Source: PALSA-1006 sp964532405 | GTDB taxonomy: Bacteria > Pseudomonadota > Gammaproteobacteria > Burkholderiales > Gallionellaceae | DNA length: 64,000 nt | Direction: 5' to 3' | Assembly: GCA_964532405.1 (NCBI GenBank) | Contig: CAZHIC010000001.1 | Location: 124,001-188,000, forward strand | In this document: piece after piece, positions 7,864-19,514 of the stretch | How the letters are laid out: the number at the start of each line of letters is the position of its first letter | Numbering within the stretch: position 1 is the first letter of the stretch | The notes under the pieces: generated by a model | Told to the model about the DNA's origin: nothing | The model's input: only the letters and a program-made list of their open reading frames with translations | Database searches by the model: none | Position numbers and translations under genes: made by a program

Positions 7864-8418
7864 ATGAAAACGACGATAAAAGTTGTATCGCTGGCCATTT
7901 TTCCCCTGCTGTTCGCCCAAGCCCATGCGGGTGAGATTGTGGTGATCGGAAATGGCAACGTGCCGAAGATGGACGCGGTGACGATCCAGAAAATTTACAC
8001 CGGGAAAATTATCTCGGTTTCCGGTATCAATCTCACGCCGGTCGGGGTCAAGTCAGGCACGACTGCACGCAATCTCTTCCTGCAAGAGTTCCTCAACCAG
8101 GATGAAGAAAAATACACGGCCTACTGGACGGTGCGCCGCTATATTGGCAAGGGAGCGCCGCCGGCCGAGTTGGCCAGTGATGCGGATGTCATCAACTATG
8201 TGCAATCCACACCGGGGGCAGTCGGCTATATCGACGAGGCCGCGCTAAAACAGGGGATGAATGTGATCGCGCGCAGAGGCCTTGCTGGCAAGGGTGCTCC
8301 GCAGTCCGCGCTGGACAGCACCGAGGATATTGTCGCCTATATGCAATCCACATCGGGCGTTGTCGGCTACATTGACGTCGCCGGGCTGATGGGGAGGAAT
8401 GTGATCGCACTCAGATAA
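7864..8418 (+). CDS. PstS-like periplasmic binding protein with internal repeat
   Basis: A 184-residue secreted protein. The signal peptide MKTTIKVVSLAIFPLLFAQAHA precedes GEIVVIGNGNVPKMDAVTIQ and IYTGKIISVSG, typical of short phosphate-ABC-transporter substrate-binding-like proteins. A GGGGAGA site lies before ATG 7864, so I chose this start rather than the one at 7846 that overlaps the porin. The C-terminal half contains a near tandem repeat: VINYVQSTPGAVGYIDEAAL versus IVAYMQSTSGVVGYIDVAGL. No permease genes are nearby, so it more likely serves as a sensor ligand-binding partner or a degenerate binding protein than as part of a transporter. Confidence 0.72.
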   Translation: MKTTIKVVSLAIFPLLFAQAHAGEIVVIGNGNVPKMDAVTIQKIYTGKIISVSGINLTPVGVKSGTTARNLFLQEFLNQDEEKYTAYWTVRRYIGKGAPPAELASDADVINYVQSTPGAVGYIDEAALKQGMNVIARRGLAGKGAPQSALDSTEDIVAYMQSTSGVVGYIDVAGLMGRNVIALR

Positions 8419-8664
8419 ATCAAGTTTATTGCCCGGTAGTGAACGGTGAGTGGATGGGGCTTGGTACGATGTAAGCCATGAGGATAAGCCCAGAAAATAT
8501 CCGTATCAAAAAATTATTTTCTGGGATAATTTGCGTAATTTAACGAATAGCTCATCTACAGGAACCTATCATGAATCGCCGCCCAGACAGGCCGTCCAAC
8601 GCAGTCGGTATCTTGCTATCAGTCCCCGCGTTAATCCTTTCCAAACGAAGAAAAAACAGAAGCT

Positions 8665-11934
<3,270 letters not shown>

Positions 11935-11936
11935 CC

Positions 11937-13366
11937 ATGACTGCCTCGGCAAGCGAACGCCCCACAATTTTAGTGGTGGACGACACCCCGGCCAACCTGA
12001 GCCTGCTCTCCAACCTGCTCAAGGAGCAATACCGCATCAAGGTGGCCAACAGCGGCATCAAGGCTCTTGAACTGGCGGCGGCCGCGCCGCCGGATTTGGT
12101 GCTGCTCGACATCATGATGCCGGAGATGGACGGCTACGAAGTCTGCCGCCGCTTGAAGGCGGACGAGGCGACGCGGTCGGTGCCGGTGATTTTCCTCACC
12201 GCGAAGACCGAAACCGAAGATGAAGAGCTCGGTTTTTCGGTCGGTGCGGTGGACTTCATCCACAAGCCGATCAGCCCGCCGATCGTCGCGGCGCGAGTCA
12301 AAACGCATCTGGAAATCAAGTCTCTGCATGACTCCCTGCGGGTGCAAAACCAATTCATTAAAAAAACTTTTGGCCGTTATATGTCGGATGAAGTAGTCGA
12401 AAAACTTCTTGAATCACCCGATGGTCTGAAGCTGGGCGGCGAGTCATTGACGGTCACCATTGTCATGACCGATCTGCGCGGTTTCTCGGCTATATCGGAA
12501 AAACATCCGCCGGAAATCGTTGTAGAAATGCTGAACAACTACCTGTCAGATATGACCGAGATAATTTTCAAATACTCCGGCACCATCAATGAAATTATCG
12601 GCGATGCCATCCTGATTCTGTTCGGCGCGCCAACCATGCGGGCAGACGATGCGGATCGGGCACTTGCCTGTGCGCTGGAAATGCAGCTTGCCATGGAAAG
12701 GGTGAACCGGCGCAACAGGGAGCAAAACATGCCGGATATGGAAATGGGTATAGGCATCAATACGGGCAAGGTAGTTGCCGGCAATATTGGCTCCGATATG
12801 AGGGTGAAGTACGCTGTGGTGGGAAGCAACGTCAATCTGGCCGGACGGGTGGAATCATTTACCGTCGGAGGACAAGTGCTTATTACCGAATCGACGTTAA
12901 CGGCGACATCCCTCAACGTGATCATCGGAGGAAAGACTTCCGTTCCGTTCAAAGGGCTGGAAAAACCGGTCAATGTCTATGACGTTACCGGTGTGGGCGG
13001 CACATATGAAATTTTGTTGCCGCAGCCCAAGGTGGTATTTGTGCCGCTGGCAGATAAAATCCCCATGTCATTCGAAATACTGGATGGAAAACATTCTTCC
13101 TGTGAAAAAATACAGGGGGGAATTTTGAAGTTGGCGGAAAAATCCGCCATATTTTCTTCTGAAGTCGAATTGACGGAATTGACCAATCTGAAAGTGATTT
13201 TGGACGATCACGAGGGCAGCGGTGCTGGCGGCATTATTTATGCGAAGGTGATGAGAGCCCACCCGAATGAACCTAATTGTTATGAAATGCGGTTTACATT
13301 CGTTCCCCGGGAAATTAGAAAGTATTTCGACAACGTTTTGAAATTCTATCAGGATAAGGTGCAGTC

Positions 13367-13370
<4 letters not shown>
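11937..13370 (+). CDS. response regulator with class III nucleotide cyclase domain
   Basis: A 477-residue cytoplasmic output protein. The REC domain is about residues 9-125 (VVDDTPANLSLL, phospho-acceptor Asp58 in LLDIMMPEMDGYEV, Lys in FIHKPISPP). A class III cyclase spans about 150-345 with both metal Asp residues (MTDLRGFSAI, IGDAILILFGAP) and VNLAGRVES. The residue four before the second Asp is Glu (NEIIGD) where adenylate cyclases have Lys, raising the possibility of cGMP production. The last ~110 residues resemble a PilZ-type beta-barrel but lack an obvious RxxxR. The gene overlaps the HD-GYP gene by 4 bases. Its product links kinase activity to a cyclic nucleotide. Confidence 0.88.
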
Positions 13371-14464
<1,094 letters not shown>

Positions 14465-14658
14465 CCCTACCTAAGGGAGACGGAAGCTGTAGACATACCA
14501 TTTATGATTTAATATGCCTTTGTTTTTGTGAGGCAATGTATTCTATAAACGGTGCTTCGGCTATTTCTCACTCCTTAACCTGAGTTTTGCATACACAGGG
14601 CGAATATCAATACAAGCATTTGATATAATTGGAGTTATAAAGATGCGGATTCGTAAAA

Positions 14659-14842
14659 ATGCCTACCTGTACCCGCCTTGCTGCCGATTTTTCCCCAGAA
14701 CAACTCCGATTCCCTCCCGCTGCGGGCTACACGGTTCGCGGCGATTTCACGGGCGGGGAAATATCCTCTGACCTGGGTGCTTTGATACTGGGTGCCGTGG
14801 ATCGTCGTATCGGCCTGATTGATCGCTTGACTGCTGCAATTG
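14659..14842 (+). pseudogene. IS1380-family transposase, N-terminal remnant
   Basis: About 60 codons from ATG 14659 match the start of IS1380-type transposases, notably GDFTGGEISSDLGALILGAV followed by DRRIGLIDRL. The homology stops near 14840, exactly where the DNA shared with the 1.8-kb copy of the DUF455 region begins, and the frame runs into a stop at 14883. The rest of the element, including the catalytic DDE region and right end, is missing. No inverted terminal repeat was recognised upstream. Confidence 0.65.
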
Positions 14843-15422
14843 CATCACAATATTTTTCGCACCAGTTAAACAATGCCGCCTGACTCATCTCCCCCGGACG
14901 AACTAAGACAAGCCGCGCTGCACTGGCTGGTTGAGCCCGATGCCGTGCAGAAGGCGGCGGGTGTGCGTCGCTTGGCGCAGGCATGGGCAGCGGGTGAGGT
15001 TTGGCTAGATGCCGATGCGGTATTGAGTGTAACGCCGGTTATCCCCGGACATCCTGCCAAGCCCGAACTGGTTTCTCCCCTTACTGTGAAACGCCGCGCG
15101 ATGAATACGCCGGAAGGCCGCGCGGCGATGATCCATGCGCTGGTGCATATCGAATTCAATGCGATCAATCTGGCGCTGGATGCGCTGTGGCGGTTTCCTA
15201 ACATGCCGTGTGAGTATTACGCCGACTGGTTGCAAGTGGCCGATGAGGAGGCGTTGCACTTCACGCTGCTGGCCGAGCATCTGCAAGGGCAGGGTTATGC
15301 CTACGGCGATTTCTCCGCGCACAACGGGCTGTGGGATATGGCGCTGAGGACGCAGCATGATGTGCTGACGCGCATGGCATTGTTGCCCCGGACGATGGAG
15401 GCGCGCGGGCTGGATGTGACGC
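14841..15422 (+). repeat. partial duplication, copy B (upstream and 5' part of intact DUF455 gene)
   Basis: Partner of 1812-2393. Shared sequence begins at GCATCACAATATTTTT just after the IS1380 remnant and continues through GTGACGCC in the coding region, where copy A breaks off. Copy B continues into the complete gene. Confidence 0.85.
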
Positions 15423-15691
15423 CGGGCACGCGCGCCAAGCTGGTGCAGGCGGGCGATAGCGAGGTCGGCCCGATCTTGGATATTGTGCTGCGCGATGAAA
15501 TCGGCCATGTCGCTATCGGCAACCGTTGGTTCAATTATCTGTGCGCACAGCGCGGGCTGAAGCCGGTCGCCACCTATGCCGGTTTGCTCGCCGAATATAA
15601 TGCTCTGCCGCGACGCGGCCCGTTTAATCTGGAGGCGCGCCGCGCGGCGGGATTTAGCGAACAGGAATTGGCAGGGCTGGGGTTGAGCTAA
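14873..15691 (+). CDS. DUF455 family ferritin-like protein
   Basis: A 272-residue cytoplasmic protein of the DUF455 (COG2833) ferritin-like group. Helices carry Glu/His residues in patterns expected for a di-iron bundle: MIHALVHIEFNAINLALDAL, WLQVADEEALHFTLLAEHL and DEIGHVAIGNRWFNYL. Members are often near housekeeping genes in betaproteobacteria, but no reaction is established; oxidase or hydroxylase chemistry is an inference from the fold. The ATG lies immediately after the conserved GTTAAACA shared with copy A. Length is full for the family, unlike the truncated copy at 1843. Confidence 0.85.
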   Translation: MPPDSSPPDELRQAALHWLVEPDAVQKAAGVRRLAQAWAAGEVWLDADAVLSVTPVIPGHPAKPELVSPLTVKRRAMNTPEGRAAMIHALVHIEFNAINLALDALWRFPNMPCEYYADWLQVADEEALHFTLLAEHLQGQGYAYGDFSAHNGLWDMALRTQHDVLTRMALLPRTMEARGLDVTPGTRAKLVQAGDSEVGPILDIVLRDEIGHVAIGNRWFNYLCAQRGLKPVATYAGLLAEYNALPRRGPFNLEARRAAGFSEQELAGLGLS

Positions 15692-15750
15692 AGCCGTGAG
15701 CTAATGGGGCGGCATCGTATTTAATTAACCGTAAAATTAATTTAATTCTC

Positions 15751-17298
15751 TTGAAAAATCTCCAACCTTCCTCCGTCTGGTCTCACTTCGCCACGCTGTG
15801 CGCGATTCCGCGTTCTTCTTTGCACGAGGCTGCGCTGCGTGAACATCTCATTCAGTGGGCGCAGGCGCGCGGCATCACTGCTATCGTCGATGAGGTTGGC
15901 AATCTGATCTTGAAGAAGTCCGCCAGCCCCGGTTGCGAGGCGATGCCCGGCGTGATTCTGCAAGGCCATCTCGATATGGTGTGTCAGGCCAATGCCGGAA
16001 CAGTGCATGACTTTGAACGCGACCCTATCCGCACGGTGGTGCGCGATGGCTGGCTCATCGCGGAGGATACGACGCTGGGCGCGGACAACGGTATCGGCGT
16101 GGCGCTGGCGCTGGCCGCGTTGGAAGAACCGGGTTTGATTCATCCTTCGTTGGAAGTGCTGCTTACCATCAACGAGGAATCCGGCATGGACGGTGCGCGC
16201 GGGTTGGTGCCAGAAACTTTGCACGGCAAAGTCCTCATCAATCTGGATACCGAGGAGTGGGGGCATTTCTATCTGGGTTGCGCGGGCGGCGTGGATGTGG
16301 AGGTGTGCCACGATTGCGAACAGGAAGAGACTCCGCCGGACTATGCGATCTTGCGCTTCGAGGTGTCCGATCTGCGCGGTGGTCACTCCGGTATCGACAT
16401 TCATCTCGGGCGCGGAAATGCGATCAAGCTGCTGGCGGAGGCATTGCGCGATCTTTCCGCTCACTGCGATGTGCATCTGATCGAGATGAAGGGCGGCTCG
16501 GCGCGCAATGCGATTCCGCGCGAGGCGTTCGCAGTGTGCGCGTTGCCTGTTGTAGCAACGTTGAATATCGATGAGTGGATGGAGCATCGGCTTGCGGCGT
16601 GGCGCCAACGCTTTGCGGAGGCGGATGCGAGTGTGGCATTCGCTGTTCGGCACCTTCCTCCTTTAAGGGGGAAGGGTGGGATGGGGGTAGAGTCGTTGGA
16701 TATTAAGGCTTCTACCCCCTCCCTAGCCCTCCCCCTGCAAGGGGGAGGGGATAAGTTCACAGGCATGGTAATCACGAATGCAGAACGCGACCGCCTGCTT
16801 GCTTTTCTCGACACCTCCGCCAACGGCGTCGCGCACATGAGCGATGCCTTCCCCGGGGTGGTGGATACGTCGGACAATCTCGGTGTGGTGAGTCTGGCGC
16901 AGGGAGTGTTCAAGGCGACCTTCAAGGTGCGTTCGCTGCACGATGCACGCGCCGATGCGCTGGCCGATAAGTTGGTTTCCTTTGCTTCCAGTTATGGGCT
17001 GCACGCGTGGAAAGACGGTGCGTATCCGGGCTGGACGCCGAACCCGTCCTCAGATTTGCTCGTGCTGTGCCAGCAGGTGTACACCGAGCAATTCGGTGAG
17101 CCCGCCTCATTGCAGGTGATCCACGCCGGACTGGAATGCGGTCTGCTTGCATCAAGCCATCCGCAGCTGGACATGATCTCGTTCGGCCCGGACATTCGCG
17201 GCGCACACGCGCCCGGCGAGCGGGTCGAGATCGAGTCGGTGGGACGCTGTTGGCAGTTGCTGAAGGCGGTGTTGCAGGCGCTGGCGCAGCGGGGATGA
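15751..17298 (+). CDS. pepD: aminoacyl-histidine dipeptidase (peptidase D)
   Basis: A 515-residue M20-family metallopeptidase that hydrolyses Xaa-His dipeptides such as carnosine in the cytoplasm. Metal-ligand motifs are all visible: QGHLDMVCQA, DTTLGADNGIG, INEESGMDGARGL, LDTEEWGHF and VIHAGLECGLL. The start is TTG 15751 (MKNLQPSSVWSHF), matching the family N-terminus. It is about 30 residues longer than E. coli PepD. The excess is explained by a Pro/Gly/Leu-rich insert at about residues 301-335 encoded by a palindromic element. Whether the insert disturbs activity is unknown. Confidence 0.93.
   Translation: MKNLQPSSVWSHFATLCAIPRSSLHEAALREHLIQWAQARGITAIVDEVGNLILKKSASPGCEAMPGVILQGHLDMVCQANAGTVHDFERDPIRTVVRDGWLIAEDTTLGADNGIGVALALAALEEPGLIHPSLEVLLTINEESGMDGARGLVPETLHGKVLINLDTEEWGHFYLGCAGGVDVEVCHDCEQEETPPDYAILRFEVSDLRGGHSGIDIHLGRGNAIKLLAEALRDLSAHCDVHLIEMKGGSARNAIPREAFAVCALPVVATLNIDEWMEHRLAAWRQRFAEADASVAFAVRHLPPLRGKGGMGVESLDIKASTPSLALPLQGGGDKFTGMVITNAERDRLLAFLDTSANGVAHMSDAFPGVVDTSDNLGVVSLAQGVFKATFKVRSLHDARADALADKLVSFASSYGLHAWKDGAYPGWTPNPSSDLLVLCQQVYTEQFGEPASLQVIHAGLECGLLASSHPQLDMISFGPDIRGAHAPGERVEIESVGRCWQLLKAVLQALAQRG
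16652..16754. repeat. palindromic G/C-run element inserted in frame in pepD
   Basis: The left arm (CTTTAAGGGGGAAGGGTGGG) and right arm (CTAGCCCTCCCCCTGCAAGG) are inverted, with TGGGGGTAG facing CTACCCCC around a short loop. Size, composition and in-frame position match the element at 5502-5601. It encodes roughly LPPLRGKGGMG ... SLALPLQGGGD. Upstream and downstream protein sequence is normal PepD. Confidence 0.75.
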
Positions 17299-17343
17299 AC
17301 CTCTGGCAAGCCGGAGCCAAAGCAGTAGGCTTGTGGAATGTGT

Positions 17344-17375
17344 CTTGCACGCGAACGGGATATGTCGCGTGCAAG
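17344..17375. repeat. long perfect hairpin, REP-like
   Basis: CTTGCACGCGA (17344-17354) is followed by a 10-base loop and its exact complement TCGCGTGCAAG (17365-17375). The flanks CTTGTGGAATGTG and CACGTTCCTACAAG add imperfect pairing, extending the structure to about 17332-17389. No T-run follows, so it is unlike an intrinsic terminator. It lies in the 218-base space between pepD and the FGE-like pseudogene. Confidence 0.6.
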
Positions 17376-17516
17376 GCACGTTCCTACAAGTGCTGGAGTT
17401 TTATGTGCCCGCTCATTGAGTTTACCTCCTTGTCGTGTAACAGCCAGAGGCAGGCCTTAGTTGATAACTCAATGCGTAAGGCTGTTGTCTCGAACTCAAA
17501 CTAAAGGAGTCGCAAG

Positions 17517-17968
17517 ATGAATAGATTCTTAATCGTTGCGTTGTTGCTCTGTTTGCAAGGCATCAGCTCTGTCGCACATGCCGAAGCTCGCAAGGCTGAA
17601 CCTAAGGCCGGTACTGAATGGACGGAACCCAAGACGGGGATGGAGTTTGTGTGGGTGCCTTCGGGATGTTTTCAGATGGGGGGAACGGATTGGGGGTTTC
17701 AGTCGTCGATACACAAGGTGTGCGTTAAGGGTTTTTGGATGGGGAAGTATGAGGTGACGCAGGCGCAGTATCAGCAGGTGACGGGGACGAATCCGAGCAA
17801 GTTTAGAGCGGTGAATAATCTGGTAGAGACGGTGAGTTGGGACGATGCTGCCAATTTTTCTGCGCGGATGGCTGAGGCTGCTCATACGCCCGCGCCAGCT
17901 TCCGCTATGGCAATGATCCCGATGGCGGGGAGTGCAGCGGATTTCGGGTGGCAAGAACTTTGCGGTAA
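17517..17968 (+). pseudogene. formylglycine-generating-enzyme (SUMF1) family protein with internal deletion
   Basis: The N-terminus is normal for a secreted FGE-domain protein: signal peptide MNRFLIVALLLCLQGISSVAHA, then GMEFVWVPSGCFQMGG, FWMGKYEVTQAQYQQVTG and VSWDDAANF. After codon ~118 the frame becomes unrelated and runs to 18017. In another frame, bases 17887-17968 read YARASFRYG... GFRVARTLR and stop, which is the usual C-terminal signature of this family. The core (RLPTEAEWEYA, GNVWEW) is absent. A deletion near 17870-17890 thus joined the two ends out of frame. Upstream AAAGGAG precedes the ATG. Confidence 0.75.
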
Positions 17969-18009
17969 GCGGCAAGGGGTGCGCCGCTTTCGCGGACTGA
18001 ATAATTCCG

Positions 18010-18333
18010 ATGAATAAAATACAGAGGCAGGTAATCGAATTGCATCCACTGGCTCCGCCCAAGCCGGAGTACGGCGCATGTTGCAATGGTTGCGGCGTGT
18101 GCTGTGCGGCAGAGCCGTGTCCTGTGGCGTATGTCTTTTTGCGGCAGTTTAAGGGGCGCTGTCGCGCGCTGCTGTGGCAGGAGGCGGCGGGTCGTTATGT
18201 GTGCGGTATGGTGGCGTGCCCGGACCGGTATGTGAGTTTTTTTCCTAGACGATGGCGTGAGCGCATCGGCCAATTCTTTGCCTCGCGCATTGCGGCGGGT
18301 GTGGGGTGTGACTTCGCGGTCGAAATAGAATAG
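18010..18333 (+). CDS. small cysteine-rich protein
   Basis: A 107-residue soluble protein with a dense cysteine cluster (ACCNGCGVCCAAEPCPVAYV, then VCGMVACPDRYVSFFPRR). The spacing suggests binding of an Fe-S cluster or zinc, broadly like YkgJ-type cysteine-cluster proteins, although the match is not close enough to name. The C-terminal half is basic and Trp/Phe-rich. It begins just behind the broken FGE-like gene without a strong ribosome-binding site. No reaction is assigned. Confidence 0.65.
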   Translation: MNKIQRQVIELHPLAPPKPEYGACCNGCGVCCAAEPCPVAYVFLRQFKGRCRALLWQEAAGRYVCGMVACPDRYVSFFPRRWRERIGQFFASRIAAGVGCDFAVEIE

Positions 18334-18465
18334 CCGGAATGATTTTCAGCGCAATCGCCGTTTTAACGAATCTATAACGAAAATTTCATTTGTTTGCCAT
18401 GTGGGGCGAATAATGTGTCGGCTCCGGTTCGGACTATTCGTCGCGGATCAATTTTGGAGAAGACG

Positions 18466-18747
18466 ATGAGATTTTTTACCGGTCAGTATTTTTCCGAGGA
18501 ACAAAAAGTGCAGGTCTGCGTGAGCCAGCCCCTGACGCTGCAAATGCCAACAAAGCCTGTGGTATGGGGAAATACGGCGGGGCATTATTCGAGCGAGCAA
18601 ATTGTGTTTCAGCGGGAAGCTGAGATAAAGGCATTCGAGCAGAACTCAAAGCGCATCGAATTGATTTTTCTGGGCGGTATGGTCAGTGTTATTTTGGCTG
18701 CGGCGCTACTGGATTTTATTTCGACATCTCACGTCCTTGCAGTGTGA
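18466..18747 (+). CDS. small hypothetical membrane-anchored protein
   Basis: A 93-residue protein with one C-terminal membrane segment (IELIFLGGMVSVILAAALLDFIS). The N-terminal ~65 residues are soluble and unremarkable (MRFFTGQYFSEEQKVQVCVS). I chose ATG 18466 because GGAGAAGAC precedes it; the frame extends upstream to 18394 without a ribosome-binding site. The topology is that of a tail-anchored inner-membrane protein. No family recognised. Confidence 0.55.
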   Translation: MRFFTGQYFSEEQKVQVCVSQPLTLQMPTKPVVWGNTAGHYSSEQIVFQREAEIKAFEQNSKRIELIFLGGMVSVILAAALLDFISTSHVLAV

Positions 18748-18873
18748 TTGGTGTTTTTAGACATAATCGCGCCAATCAATGCGGGCTGTTATTTCGTTTA
18801 TATCACGACCGATGAGCTTTGTTGCTCATTCCCAGATAGAATCACGTCATCGTATTAAATTATGAGGATGACT

Positions 18874-19230
18874 ATGAATCTGGCCGAGTTGTTTCGTCAC
18901 GAGACCGATTTGCAAACGCTTGCTGCGGGTGAGACCTTGTTTAAGGAAGGTGAGCAGGGTGATTTGATGTATGTGCTCCTTTCCGGCTCAGCCGAGATCA
19001 GCGTCCACCACAGAGTGGTTGAGACAGCGGAGAGCGGCGCGATTCTGGGTGAGATGGCGATGATTGATGACGAAGTCCGTTCGGCTACAGTCGTTGCGAA
19101 GAGCGAGTGCAAGTTGATGCCCATCGAGCGCAAACGTTTCAATTTTCTCATTCAGCAAACACCCAATTTTGCACTGTATGTGATGCGAGTGATCGCTGAT
19201 CGTCTGCGCAGAACAAACGCTTTTCTGTAA
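18874..19230 (+). CDS. stand-alone cyclic nucleotide-binding protein
   Basis: A 118-residue protein consisting almost entirely of one cNMP-binding (Crp-like) beta-barrel: GETLFKEGEQGDLMYVLLSG, then GAILGEMAMIDDEVRSATVV with the phosphate-binding GEMA...RSA cassette intact, and a C-terminal helix. There is no helix-turn-helix, so it cannot act as a DNA-binding Crp on its own. GAGGA upstream favours ATG 18874 over 18862. Given several cyclase genes in this window it may be a receptor for cAMP or cGMP, but its effector is unknown. Confidence 0.85.
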   Translation: MNLAELFRHETDLQTLAAGETLFKEGEQGDLMYVLLSGSAEISVHHRVVETAESGAILGEMAMIDDEVRSATVVAKSECKLMPIERKRFNFLIQQTPNFALYVMRVIADRLRRTNAFL

Positions 19231-19514
19231 TTGAAAAACCTGAGCCGCCGGTCTTCGGCGGTAAAAAGCAGGGGCAGAGCCTCTTTGGCTGCATGCAGGA
19301 CTTTGTAGATACCTCCGGCAACACGGGTGATGACTCCCCCCGTCGTTGAAACATAAGCCCCGTGTCATCGTAGACTGAACATCTCAGTTTCTACACGCGA
19401 AGTTGTCATAATTCAGTATAAAATCCCCTCCATAAAAAATGCTCATCCGTTCTGGTTGGTCGCATCACACAGTACGTCGTGATACTGTGCTCTTGAAATC
19501 AAAGTCGAGATATT

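Noticed and set aside
17344..17375. Intrinsic terminator of pepD
   Set aside because: The stem is strong but no T-run follows on either strand, so it was listed as a REP-like hairpin instead.
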